Of a DNA stretch of 64,000 bases, positions 52,001 to 64,000 are shown piece after piece. Source of the DNA: Trochalopteron elliotii (lineage: Eukaryota; Chordata; Aves; Passeriformes; Leiothrichidae); NCBI GenBank assembly GCA_024734555.1, contig JANPWX010000172.1, positions 2,327,524 to 2,391,523 of the forward strand, in the 5' to 3' direction. A model generated the notes under the pieces. The model worked only from the letters and a program-made list of their open reading frames with translations. It was not told the origin of the DNA and searched no databases. The translations under genes were made by a program, and so were the position numbers. The stretch's first letter is position 1. Each line of letters opens with the position of its first letter.

Positions 52001-55000
52001 AAATGCTGACACAACTTTAACTATGACAATGTTAAGAGTGCTGCTCTAATAAATCTGTCAGTTTCTGTAATACCTACGACAACCCCATTAATATGAATGA
52101 TGTACACTTCACATAGCTTACTACATACCAACTGCACAAGTTATATCATCTTCATTCCCAGTAACAAATCAGTAATCAATATTTGCAAAAGCAGACTAAT
52201 CCTTTGCAAAATCAGTGGTTTAGTGATTGAAGAGTTTGCTCAATTTACACAGTTAATCCCTCTTCATCTGCTTGAGCCCTCTATTTATTCCAACCACTTA
52301 CAGTGGTAGCTGTAGCAGATTAATACATCCCCCTGTGCTAAACATGTCTTGACAATTGACCCAGCATATTGCTGTCAGGATAATCTTTACAAACACTGAG
52401 CTTTTCTTACCAAGCCTGAAGGCAACATTTAGAAATCAGAAGTTTACAAATACTCTCAGAAAGATCCCCTCACATGTATTATCACTACTCCATTTAATTA
52501 TTTCTTTGAGACAGCATCTACTGTCATATTTTATGGACCCAAAAAGTACCCTCCCGACCTTTTTTTTATTACTAAGGTTAAATTTACTGTAATTATGAAG
52601 TCACACAAAGGGGTTTTCTTAATCAAGAAATTTCTACAAAAACAGAAAACCAGCAGGAAAATAATGTGTTGTAGCATATTGCTCAGTGAAAAAATGAGAT
52701 GGCCATCTGTGTAAATACAAGTAAATTAGCATCTTTTATTAAAAAAAAAAAAAGCTGAAGTTGAACTAAATTAAGACGACACAAATAAAAAAGTCACCAT
52801 GAAGCCCATAGTGAGAAAGTAAAAACCAATAAACTGTAATTAAAGAGAGACAAAAATATTTAGTTACACCTACATATACCTCTGTAGCTCTCAAGTTTAC
52901 AACATACTTGCATAGTCCTTCAAGCTTTTTCTCCATTTTGAGATTTCTACCCTTACAAGAGGAAAATATTATTCAAAGCATATTTTTCTAAACAACTAAG
53001 AAGAATTAACGTGAACAGTAGTCCCAATTACACATTAAGTTCATATTAATCTTTCATATCTATGAAGCTATTCATGCTTAATTTGCCATTGTATACAACA
53101 GTAGAAGATAAAAGATGCAAATAAATTGACAACTTAAAGGAGTAAATCTGAAAATATTTTATAAGGTACAAATGTAAGAACTTATATTTAAGGATAAATA
53201 AAGTAAAAACTTTAAAAAGCTAATTTGCATGATCAATCATCATAGTTCTTATGGTTCTTGGTAACTCATTTCAGAGAAGCATGATACTGTATCAACTGTG
53301 CAAGGCATAACAATTTTAATGTCCATACAGAACTAAAGCTCAGTGTTAACTGTTTAATTCTTAAAATTTTCCTAACAGCAGTTCTTGATCTATGGAAAGG
53401 CAACACAAAAAATTTGCTAGGCAGACCAAGGTGAGGGTTTGAGTGTTTAAAAAAGAAAGTAAGCATTAAGAGAAAAACGAGTGAGACTGATGGTCAGAAG
53501 AGAAACTGAAACATGCTGGTTTGAACCATATATTAATTACTAGCCTACAGAACCTAAATTATCCAGCTGGCTCTAGAAAGGCAACCCAAATTCAGAAATG
53601 AACTTAAACAAAACTGGCAGAGCACAGAACGCTAACTTAGTCATCAGATACAGTCACAGCATACATCACAAATTTGATGCGCTTGATTATTTTATGTATC
53701 ACAGGAGTAAAAAAAATGAAAAACCTACAGTAGGAGCACCAACCTGAGGGGGCAATAATGAACTTCAACGCTGAAGGCCATCAAAGTGAAGACCAACAGA
53801 ACATTCTTAAACGGATGAACAACCCAAAAATCAGCATATTCCATTGTTTCACTGTCTAAATTCACCTTGTCTTAAAACACAAAAATGCGACTAAAAACAT
53901 GGTACAATATGGAACAGCCTAAAGTTTATTACTTACTTCTTAAACACAGAAAGGTGAAGGTGTCACTGTTGAACAATGACACTTGAAGAGTGAAAGATGT
54001 GAGCTGCAGCACAAAACAAGTCAGCATATGGGAAGAAAAAGAAAGAAAAACAAAAAGACACACCAATCTCTTTCTTCCACCATAAGAAGCAAATAACTTT
54101 CTAAAAATAAGAGACTTAACTAACCACCTGAAACTACCTATGATGATACAGATGCAAATACTGAATTTCACACCAGTGTCATTCGTGGCGTCCACTTGAG
54201 GTCGAGCAGAAGAGTAATTATCCTACACAGTACACTGCAGTACATAAAACACTCTCTACGCAAGTTCTGCAAGAGTTTTAGCCAATTAGAAACTAAAACT
54301 TACAACTGAAATAATTTTCTAGAACTAAAATTCTAGATCTCCCCTTGAGGCAAGTCATTAAAAAAGGATGAAATCTGAATCTTGTTAAAAAGCATACTAG
54401 AATGTAAGTCCATTAGAAAAAAAAGGCATTGTGTAGGTATGTGAAGGATTATAAATTGCAGACTGGCTCAATTCATTAATTCTTCTTCTGTTATTCAGAT
54501 TTTCGTAAGTCGAAGCTCACTGAGCTGGAAGCTGTGGCACAAAGTATTTTTTTTTAAGATTCCATAATACAGAATATGATCTGGCTTAGGAATTTTAAAC
54601 CTCTGGCAAAACTCACAGGGGACTCCAGCAAAGCAATAATGTTACAACTCAAATGTAGCTTCAATATTTAATTGGATTATGGAAAGAGTGTCTAATTTGT
54701 AAAACCCCAAGGAATCAATGGAAAGAGCAATTGATGTGAACACGATGAGTGCCCTGGACATTGCCTCTATGATCAAACAAGAGGGTTTCACTTTACCCTA
54801 CTGACAATTCTCCTAGCTGATTAGTTGAAAAAATCCAGCCGTACTTGGTTTTGACTGACCAGTGGATGGAGACTGAAACCAACACTCGAGAGGTTTTTCC
54901 TGAAAGCTTCCAGCAACACAGCTAAAACACAGAGTTTATTTAGCCACTCACTACAGTTCCTTAAAAAGATGCTCCATGGTACATCAAAATGCTCACTCAG

Positions 55001-57849
55001 CCTTCTGAGATTAATCTGATAGCCTTCTCTACTCATGCATTCTTCTGTGAACCATTTGGTTTTAGCAACTAGAATCAGAGGCTGCTAATTTGGTCTCTAA
55101 ATGTGAGTGCCAAAAAGAACAAACAAGTAAAGAAATGCCATCAAGGTCTGCAGCTAGAGCAAAATCCTAAAATGTATTAGACTTCTGTGAACTCTGTCCC
55201 ACTGCCATTCAGTGAAATTCAGTGAGGAAAAACAGCTGGGAAGACAGAGTAAGAATTGGTATCACCAGTGAAAGACAAAGCAAGACCAGACTCCTGATGT
55301 GCAGCACTCCAAGGTGCCAACGAATGGCACACTGCTTTTGCCTCCAAATCCATGGTGAAGAGCTGAACTAACAGCAGGATGGAGAATGAGCTCCAAGTCT
55401 CTGCACAGCTCAGCCAAGCAGCCGTGGCTCATACCTACGGCCAGGCTGCAAAAACGGGGAGAAGGAAACCAGCTGGAGAGATCAGACTGCAGGTGGCAGA
55501 GCAATGGCAGGACTGACAGGCCAGAATGCTGAAATCCTGATGCAATTTCTGCAAAGGCAGCAAGAGTCATGAAATAGTGCCTAAGGTGCCGTTATCCCCT
55601 TAAGGCACACCAATCCTGTGGATTCCTCCAGTATCCTATACCTGCAAGGTAGCCCATAAAACAATGAAGACTATGGGATTATAGGGTTATAATTGGTTTA
55701 ACAAGATCTTTTCAGCAGCTGACAGGCAATTAAGTCTTCAGTTTAGCTCTAAAATATTTATTCAGACTTTCCAACTGCATATAAAGACATGTCTCTGAGC
55801 ACATCACAACTCCCATTACAAACACTAATGACCTCTTTTTAGGACTTTTAAATAGCTTTCATACAGGTGATGTAGAAGATCATGCATGATTATGTCAGGT
55901 TTTTTGTACGAAAAAAGATATCCAAAAAAAAGTTTCAGCTAGTATGCATCTTCGCCAAGAATGCTGTAGCATGGTGTATGCTTACCTGCATTTTGAAGAA
56001 CAGCTTTATAAATATTATATATTCTAAGTAGTTAATGTAATCTGATTCTCTTTTTTCAGTATGTCATTTCATCAAAGATGCAGAAAGTATTTTGATTTTA
56101 GACATAAACATGCATATATGATGACTAATCATTACATGTTTCACTACACAGGTCCCTATCATGCAGAAATAGGAGTGAAAAGATACACTTCAAGGAAAAT
56201 TTTGTGTTGAAAATGATCAGTTGATTAGGTACAGGGCAAAAGAAAAAATATACAGAGGTTGTCAACACTTCTGTCATGTACAGAAAGGAAAATTAAGAGT
56301 CATTTGTTATTCTCAGTTGGAGAGGTCACTAGTGTTATCTTGCACATGATGATTTGATGCACTACATATGATTAATGCTTGTTTAAAGGACACTGCCAAG
56401 GTCTCTAGGTCAGACTATGACCTTCCATTTTTTTCAGATATCCATAAACAGAATATTAATAATTCAGTAAGTGCTTTCCTCCCTCTTTAAAATATTTTAA
56501 TCTTCTCTGCTACTACTAAAACAAGACCAATAGTAGAAGGTGATAAAATAGCAAGAAAGAAAATTCCAGTAAGGAAGCATTTGCTTCAGAATCATACTTG
56601 TTTTGTATTATTTTAAATTACTGGTGCATTTGTAACTATCACTTTCCAAGACTTTCTATCCTAACTGCATAGGTTTCCACAACCTCATGTAAATGCATGC
56701 CTTGATGTTTTGGGATAAAATTGTGTATGCTTCCTCGAAGTCATTTTAATTCTTAAAAATTTTAAAGACAAAAGCAAAGTGAATGTACTCATTTTTTCTT
56801 AAAAGCAAATTCTCAGAAGTCACTGAGATGTTGCATGTTTACAGGACATGTACAAATTGTATTTTTTAATTGAGTACTTATATGTCCAGCTAGAGCTTTA
56901 GTTCTCTTAAAATTTATATATAAATACACAGTAAAAATGTTATTTTTAAAAAAAAGAAAGGAAGGAAGGAAAGACCAAAACTCCTGTGACTGCCTCACTA
57001 TTCACAAATCTTTGGAAAATGAACTGTTGTCTGAATCATGCTTGGAAACCTCAACTTTATAGCAATATAATTTTCTGTGCATGGATATAGCAATAGTTAA
57101 GATGGAAAGTCCAAGATCACCTTCAAATGAGGAATAAGCATTATCACTTTTTTCCCTTTTAAAACACAAAACATTCTTAGTAGTAAAATTAGATTTTTCA
57201 AAAACTAAAGAGGACTGCAAAATTTCTTTCTAAAAGATTTTTTCCCCATAGCTTTCCAGCAGCTTTAAGAGGAAGAGTCTTTTATACATCATCATTACAC
57301 GGCACTTGCTTCAGATTTAAAACTATAACTCTATATTTTCCCCCTTAAGGCTGTACTTCCAAATTTTTAATAACAGACTGCTTGCTATGTTGTCCATGTA
57401 TTATTCTGCTTTTCCACAGGGTAGCAGTGTGTTTCAGAACAAGGCCACCACTGTGGGAATATGAATGAGTACACAAAATCCCTGCAGAAAGCAGCTGTTC
57501 CCTCTTGTACATATGCAAATGGAAGAAAGCTAAATAATGAGAGCAGCTTCATTTCACAAAGGCAGACAACAACAGAGCCAAAGTGGACTACAACAAAGTT
57601 TTTGTAGGAAGCAGTGAACTGAAGTCTACAAAAAAGGATGAATTCTTAATATTATCAGTCATAAGAATCATGTTTCTTAGGGAAATACTGATTCATGGCT
57701 TGCAAAATTAATCCTCAAAATTATTTTTAAAACCTAAAGACAAAGGCATCGATGCATCTTTTCTAAGACACTGAGTTTATTCAAAAAAATTATCACTTAA
57801 TTAAGGCAGAAATCTGGACATTTTTTTCTCCCCAATACCATCAGTCTTA

Positions 57850-58005
57850 TGTATGACCTTGGACAAGTCATTGAATCTAACTCAGTTTTCTTGTCCATAA
57901 AATGGAGATAATACCTCTGCCCAGGGCTAGTGGGAAGCTAAATCCATCGTCCATAAACGTGATTTGAACTAGCAAGGTAAAAAGGCTTTATCAGTGTTAC
58001 GTACT
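57850..58005 (+). mobile_element. MIR-like ancient SINE
   Basis: The sequence tatgaccttggacaagtcat, followed by ctcagttttcttgtccataa and aatggagataatacctctgc, follows the MIR core (consensus as I recall: tgaccttgggcaagtcactt ... cctcagtttcctcatctgta aaatggggataat). The tail ataaacgtgatttgaac ... aaaaggctttatcagtgtta resembles the MIR 3' segment. It is about 155 bp, sense on the plus strand and diverged. MIR-type CORE-SINEs predate the split of birds and mammals and are rare but known in bird genomes. The subfamily (MIR, MIRb, amniote MIR1) is not resolved by eye. Confidence 0.75.
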
Positions 58006-61000
58006 GCTGCATTTTTCATTGCTTTTAATAAGCCTAATGAAACCATGTAAATTTTGAATGATAACATTAAGCAGATTTTCAGGCCAGCTCTTGCTAGAAG
58101 TAAAAGGCATTACAGATTTCTTGAGATGACCTCGATTTGAGCTCTGACAACTAATGGCTGAGTCAGAACATTGCTATGTGAAGTACTGTGAAGAGCCTTC
58201 CAGATGTCAGTTGTTCTAACAGGGGACCGTTTATTCAATACTGGAGAGCGCAGTTGCACCAGTGATAGAGGCAAAAGAAAAAATGGTTCACATTTGCTCA
58301 CTGGTGAAAGAAAAAGCAATACTAAAACCTTTCAAAGTTTGTCACTGGCATTCATTAGTGAAGCTTAGTACAAACCACGCTTTTCACAGAAGCAAGTGAA
58401 CAGAAAACAACAAGAACTAATTTATCAAACCAAAAACACACAAGCCACAGATTAAACTGCACAGTTCTCCAAACTGATCAGTTACAATTCCTTACCATAA
58501 AAAGCTGCCACCACAACACCAGCAGGATTTTGGTAATAATACATATGCCCTGAACTCAAAATCTATAAAGTCCCTTTGACAATATGTCTTTTGCAACAAC
58601 ATTGAGTGTTACACCTGATCCTCACCTGACTGAGATGTGATTAGGGCCAACACAGCTGGTGCTCTACAAATGAAATGTTATATGCATTTTTAAGAAAGAA
58701 ATCTAGGCTGAAATTATTCACCTAAATATTCACCTAGTCTCGTCTAAAGAGAACATCCTTGTCATTGAAGGAGTCCGTGAGCAATACAAGGCTAAACTTT
58801 AAAATTCAGAATCTCTGGCATTATTCTTTTAGAGGCCTATTCCACAAAATTGAAGAAATAAAAATAATTCTATTTTTAGTGGCACTGAGTTTCCTGTTTG
58901 TCCTGATCTTTACTAGAATTGACAGGTGTGCTACTTTGGGCAGTCTAGTGTCCAAATTGGGCTACAATTTTGGCCATCATCTACCACCTTACTGCTTTTG
59001 GTGCTAAGCTATGAGACTTGTGCAGATATCAGGCTAAACTGCCAGATGCCCCAAGCCCCCAGTCTAAGAGTTACTACGTTAGCTAAAATCACCTCTACAA
59101 CACATATACAAAAAGGACATTTTTGATGCTGTGTCACACTTGTGGCAAATGCCATAGAATAAACTGAGTCTGCATGAAGGCCTGTTTTCATGATGAAGTA
59201 TCCCAACAAACAGGAACATCAGCTGCTGAAGCATTAAAAACTGCTACAAAAAATGCAGGCTTTCTTTCCTATAAGAATATCTTAAGAAAGAGAAAATAAC
59301 AACAGCACGTGAAAACAAGCGTATTCCCAGACATTTCTGCAGTGGATTCTCCTAAATGTTGCCCATATTTTTTCATGTGTTTCTGTGACCAACTTTCTAA
59401 GTCAACTAATTCAAAATTTTCACTTTGCTTGGGAATGAAACATGTGGCAGTATTGTAACAAGATGTCACAGTCAGTTTTTCCTCTCCCTCTTGAGACACA
59501 AGAGAATTTCTGATCCCAGAGCAGATGTGAGAACATCCAGGAACTTGTGTGACTTCCTTTGGTTTGCCTCACTTTAAGCACCCATCTCTCCTCATTTCCT
59601 AATCCTGTTCTAACCTTCAAGATGGGAAAGAGCAGTAAGCTGCAATGGCAGGTTGTGAAAGCAGGTACAGGACACAGGAAATAGGCTTCCAATCCAAAGC
59701 TAGGAGCTGGGCCTGGCAGTACTATAAATCAATATACACTGACTACAGGAGGTGCCACCACGACTAGCAGGCATATATGGGAGAACCAGAAAGATCTCTG
59801 ACTGCCACAGGTGAAAGAAAGCACTCGAAACAAAAGTCTGAAATTTAGGAAACTAATTTCTGTCATAATTTTTATAGTTTAAATAAAATTTCAAGGAAGA
59901 ACTGTAGCCTCCAAACTTAAATCCAAATGGTTACTGTGGAGCCCTTTAGCCAGAAGAGACATGCTTTTTAAACCACAGCTTCAAAGCCATCAAGTCTGGG
60001 ACACACTTGTTAGAGCCTGACTTGACCATTTGATTGACCACAATCACACTAGTATATCAATCATCACCACATCAAGAGTGGGCTGTTGAGACACATCTTC
60101 TCTCTCACCACTAACATCAACCTGAAGTATACTTTTAACAGATACTTCCCCTTAGGTGGTAAGAGAGTAGATGGAGGGTCTTCTGGACACAGCAGTAGAA
60201 AAGATTAATCTCTCTCCACTCACTTCTAGTGAGACATTAGTAGTTTACTACCATAACCACATAGATTTGCCAGAGATCTCTAACAAAAATACAGTAATAC
60301 ATTCTTTTTGCACAGAAGCTGGATGAAAAATGTACTTGCAAGAAACCACGTTTCCCAACTCACTTCTTTCTATTCCATCCATTCCCTTTATTGACATAAG
60401 TATCTATCTCTGGCAAGACCCCTCTTCTGCACCAAGTCTTACAGTCTTACTCCTGTGCAGTAATGTGACTTTCCATGCTGCTTCCCGTTTTTAAACTCTC
60501 ATCATTTCCCCTTCTTTATCCCTGCTTTCTCCATCTTTTCAGTCCCATCTTCCTGAGGTCCTTCTCTATTTAAGGGTCTCCTCCATTCACAAAGGGCTGA
60601 CCTCTCTGCATTAGCCAGATCACGTTGTGCACTCTACTCCCTGTCACCTCTTCACATCAGGGAAATTCTTCAAGCGAGCTCTTTATTCCTACACATGCCC
60701 ACTCTCCTGCCACAGTCCTCATCCCAGGGTGAGCATGCCACCTCCACTGGGCACAGGTCCTGTTGCCAGCTAGACCCTCAGAAACAGAATCCCCAAGCCA
60801 TCTGCGCAGAAGAGCAGAGGCAAAAGGGTTGTGCAGGTGTCAGGAACTGTGCTGTAAGACAGGTCAGTTGCTTCAGGGGGAGCCACATCCAGCCCATAAA
60901 TCAGAAACCACCTTTCCCCTGGGTTATGACATTCCAAGGAATGAGGTAAACATAAAGATTTGTTGGCTTTACCCTCTCTTTCAGTATTCTCTTTGATCAG

Positions 61001-61821
61001 CTTTGAACACATCTCATTAGAAGTGCAACAGAAAGTATCCTATTACTTTTCTGTCTTTAATATCCCTTTCTATATTGTGGCCTCAGTCTTTAGTATTATA
61101 CTCTACCACATATACAGTTTTCTAGTATTAAAAATCTAATAAATACTTCAGGCCCCAAAGCACATCAGCAATTAAAAAGAAATAGTTCTTCTACCCCAGC
61201 AGAAGCCAGCATGAGAGGCATGACAACTGGAAAAAACTTAAATAATCAGCAAATCAGGCCTGAGAGTCTTTCACTTCATATACCTGCTCTTATTCCAGAA
61301 TCATGCATGTATTTACCTAAATTAAACATCTGGCATAGGTCTGATACTGCTTTGTGGACGGCCCAACTACCTATGCAGAAGTAATAAACTACTGAGTATG
61401 GTGTGGTAACAGTACCATTTATCCTCCTGCAGTTCTGAATCAAGATGTGGATACATCTGCACTAGCATCCAATGCCAGACAGACAAGTTCTGTCCTCAAG
61501 GGCTGTAACTCCAAGGCTGTGCATTTACCATGCCCATGGTCTTTGGCCCCACTTCTCAGAATGGCCATTTAGCCCAGGGGCACTGCTGCAATGACAGCAT
61601 TCTACTATTTATCATTCCAAGTCCAATATTATAAGCACCCTTACAAAAGTATCTTAGGCACCATGCTGAATTGTACACTCCTGTCTTCTTTATTTGCAGA
61701 GTACACACCACAACAGGACCCTATTTTGGTTTGCAATCTTTGAGTAACTGAGGAATGGCAATGGTAAAAATAAGAAGTGGTATACGTGGCAGACCTTATA
61801 TCAACAGATTTGGAAGGTTCC

Positions 61822-61840
61822 ATATATATATATATATATA
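61822..61840. repeat. (AT)9 microsatellite
   Basis: Nine and a half perfect AT units. It creates false IYIY peptides in both strands' open frames. Confidence 0.95.
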
Positions 61841-61929
61841 GAGCAGACTCTCCTTTCAGCATATATTCTCTTGACACAGTTATCCTCAAAACCCTTGGGG
61901 CCAACCCTGATACGTATTTCATAACTAAG

Positions 61930-62330
61930 AGGCCTTCAGACAGCTATAACCAACTTCGGCATTTATTTATTCTAATATCATCTGCTGTGTTCATACCATA
62001 TATTTTATCAGCATGCCTCTATGAAACAGTCCACCGCACAAAAGCAGGGCTGAGACACAGAGCAAAAGCCATTGCAATAAATGTAATTAGTACTGTAGCA
62101 ATACCATATGTACTAAATGTACTTCACTATGAAAGCTTACACTGATCACTGCAACATAAAAATGTCCATTAAAATAACATTAATTGTATTTATTAGTACT
62201 GTGTCTCAGAAGACGTTAACTACAGTGTTGCCTATGCTCTGCTGAAAGACAGGATGTATCCAATTTTGCAGAAATTCTTACCATTCAGCACTATCTAAAT
62301 CAAAGGAGGAAGTTTAAAAATAAAATTTCA
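61930..62330. promoter_or_regulatory. Candidate conserved noncoding block
   Basis: This is a repeat-free segment with several homeodomain-type words (aatgtaattagtac, cattaattgtatttattag, tttatttattctaat) and a balanced, non-simple composition between AT-rich flanks. An open frame of 122 codons crosses its left part but begins in the AT microsatellite and shows no domain. It is a candidate regulatory element on composition only. Confidence 0.2.
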
Positions 62331-64000
62331 GTCCATTTAAGATGCATGCACTGGTAGTAGCCAAAATACCCTCCAAATATAACACTAGATAAAAGTCTGC
62401 TGCATGAAAATCATTACAATCTCTTTCCTCTACTTTCTCCCAAGACAAGCAATCTTAGATTGCAAAGTAATTTTTAAAAACCAACCAAACAAAAACCAAC
62501 AACATTTTCTTTACTGAATATTTGGTGTTAAATTCAGGTCAATATGGACTAAGGCATACACTTTCAATTGAAAATCCAGGGCAGACTGCCACAGTTGCAG
62601 TTCTCAAATGCACACACCTAACTGAACTGTTTATTCACAAGATGACAGATAATGACACAAGTATTTTCCTAGCAAATTGAGGCACACATTGCCAATATTT
62701 CCTAATGAAACCTTCACTAAATTCATTTAAGTCTTGAAAAACCTGTTCTGTTTTACAGTACATTTGGATTAAATATGAGGTCAATATATAATTTCCTATG
62801 GGGTTTGGAATCATAAATATAAAGCTTCATCCAGCAGTCTGTTTTACGTGGTACGTACACAGTTCTTTCATTCCAGGAACCTGCAGAAGACTGCAAAACC
62901 TGAAAAACTTTGCTATTACTTTTAAAAGGTGAATAATCACACTAAGCATGACAAGATGATTGCAGTGCTAACCATGGAATCTGATTTATCTTTTAAAAGA
63001 TCAGTTTAAATCATCAGAAGTTGCATTTGGTTTTATTGGAGATTCATCATATTGAAAGCTTTTTGAAGAAAACAACAAAAATAGTTTTGTTTTAATGTTA
63101 AGAAGGGTCAGGCTAATAGACATAAATTATTTTAGTGCCTTAGTGCACCAAACACCTGTGTGCAGCTTTCAGTGAAGTGGTTGAATTATAGATAGTTTTA
63201 GTTTTGAAAAAGCAAAGCAATTTAACAAAGATGTAGATGACTTGTCAGACGTACTTAGCACAATGAAATTTGTGCTTGTGTAAATACAGAGATGTTAGCA
63301 TCAGCCAGAAGGTTGGTCCAAACTGCAGATTCTTAAACATCATCTCAGCAGTTCCCAGCATTTTCCCTATATACTGACACTTCATGCAACTGCACCAAAT
63401 GAGTAAATTTCTAGCTTGATGTGTTAATAGAATCAACTCTGCTGTGATTCCATGACACTGTTCAAAGAGGACTTGGGATATAGTATATTTATTTGTGGAA
63501 TGAACCAGTATACCTGACAATCAGAGGGAAAAGCCAGATAAATTTAATTTCAACTTAACTAATTACAAATTTAAATATTAATCTCCAATTAGTACTTCTG
63601 TATTATCTCATCAGCAAGTGAACAACTTCCTTTAGCATCAGCAGACATTAAAACTGGACAAGGACAGAACATTTTCCTTAAGTCAACATCATTCTCTGAC
63701 TTAGGCAAGTTTTATGGGGTGTTTTTCCACCTCTTCTCCAAAGGACACCACAGGAAAACAAGACACAACTTTAACATTCAGGCTTTACAGACTTGGCCAT
63801 ATGTTGAAATTGCTATACTCTTGAATTACTTTTCCTCTATTAGACTTTTTTTGTGCTTATTTCCCCGACTTTATGTATTTGTGAGGATATTGCCTCTGGA
63901 ACCTATAACGATGTCCACTCTTCAAGCAATCACTGATGCCATAGCCTTAATTACATATACTGAAGCACACCAATCAAAAATGAAATGGAAGTCTATCAGG

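Larger units (their letters stand above)
1..64000 (-). other. SKAP2: SKAP2 gene, partial (internal exons and introns)
   Basis: Seven spliced segments on the minus strand give one continuous reading frame matching the adaptor SKAP2 from about human residue 103 to 329. The order is PH domain, acidic linker with YDDV and YEEV tyrosine motifs, then the start of an SH3 domain. Every junction has GT-AG borders and compatible phase. SKAP2 is known as a cytosolic adaptor that binds phosphoinositides through its PH domain and FYB/ADAP-type partners through SH3, and is phosphorylated by Src-family kinases; it acts in integrin signalling and actin remodelling of leukocytes. The choice over the paralogue SKAP1 rests on residues such as [20 protein letters not shown] and [14 protein letters not shown], which agree much better with SKAP2. 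The promoter, N-terminal exons and terminal exon are not in view. Known synteny puts SKAP2 next to HOXA1. Confidence 0.95.
39778..64000 (-). other. SKAP2: Upstream SKAP2 intron, at least 24 kb
   Basis: No match was found here for the upstream SKAP2 segments (EYDDPF tyrosine motif, SLASERYDK, N-terminal helical dimerisation region), so this appears to be one intron running off the right edge. It contains the degenerate CR1 reverse-transcriptase piece (44945-46072), a MIR-like SINE (57850-58005), several microsatellites, a pyrimidine-rich stretch at about 60340-60780 and a candidate conserved block at 61930-62330. Exons with weak similarity could have been missed by eye. Confidence 0.7.

Noticed and set aside
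53935..53990. Possible minus-strand exon before a gtaagt donor
   Set aside because: The peptide does not resemble any missing SKAP2 segment, and no frame links it to the neighbouring exons. Taken as a pseudo splice site.
56959..56975. GGAA-rich tract as an ETS-responsive microsatellite
   Set aside because: Only about three units, too short to support a claim.
61777..62145. 122-codon plus-strand open frame
   Set aside because: It passes through the AT microsatellite, giving IYIYIY, and shows no family; the sequence looks noncoding.

Overview
The window looks like vertebrate nuclear DNA, most probably from a bird. It is AT-rich, has no long open reading frames, and its protein-coding signal is split into short exons with GT-AG splice sites. 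Its recognisable interspersed repeats are CR1 retrotransposon pieces, typical of birds and other sauropsids, plus one old MIR-type SINE. The species cannot be named from the sequence alone.

The one gene I can support is SKAP2 (Src kinase-associated phosphoprotein 2), a cytosolic adaptor of immune and other cells, on the minus strand. Reading from high to low coordinates, seven exons join in phase without a stop: 39489-39566, 38691-38774, 29939-30063, 28970-29033, 28468-28572, 9920-10000 and 3228-3340. Together they encode the complete PH domain, the acidic tyrosine-containing linker and the first half of the SH3 domain. The exons upstream of residue ~103 (human numbering) and the terminal exon (second half of SH3, stop codon, 3' UTR) are not visible and should lie outside the window on the right and left. 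A possible further 37-nt exon at 39741-39777 has good splice sites and an acidic reading frame but is one base out of frame with the next exon. That is either a small error or a real frameshift in what may be a skippable exon.

The rest is intron. 1-3227 is part of the last intron. 3341-9919 and 10001-28467 are long introns that contain possible CTCF sites (4783-4800 and 24083-24098, in convergent orientation), a stretch dense in homeodomain- and POU-like words (about 9110-9800) and a CR1 fragment (20537-20772). 28573-39740 holds the PH-domain introns, a perfect 14-bp inverted repeat (32245-32273), an unexplained 504-nt open frame (32312-32815) and a CR1 3' end (36598-36929). 39778-64000 is one long intron with no recognised coding exon, a degenerate CR1 reverse-transcriptase segment (44945-46072), a MIR-like SINE (57850-58005) and microsatellites. 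In other vertebrates SKAP2 lies beside the HOXA cluster, so the candidate regulatory blocks may bear on HOXA control; that is inference.

No rRNA, tRNA, CRISPR array, operon or complete mobile element was found, and no clearly new biological system.
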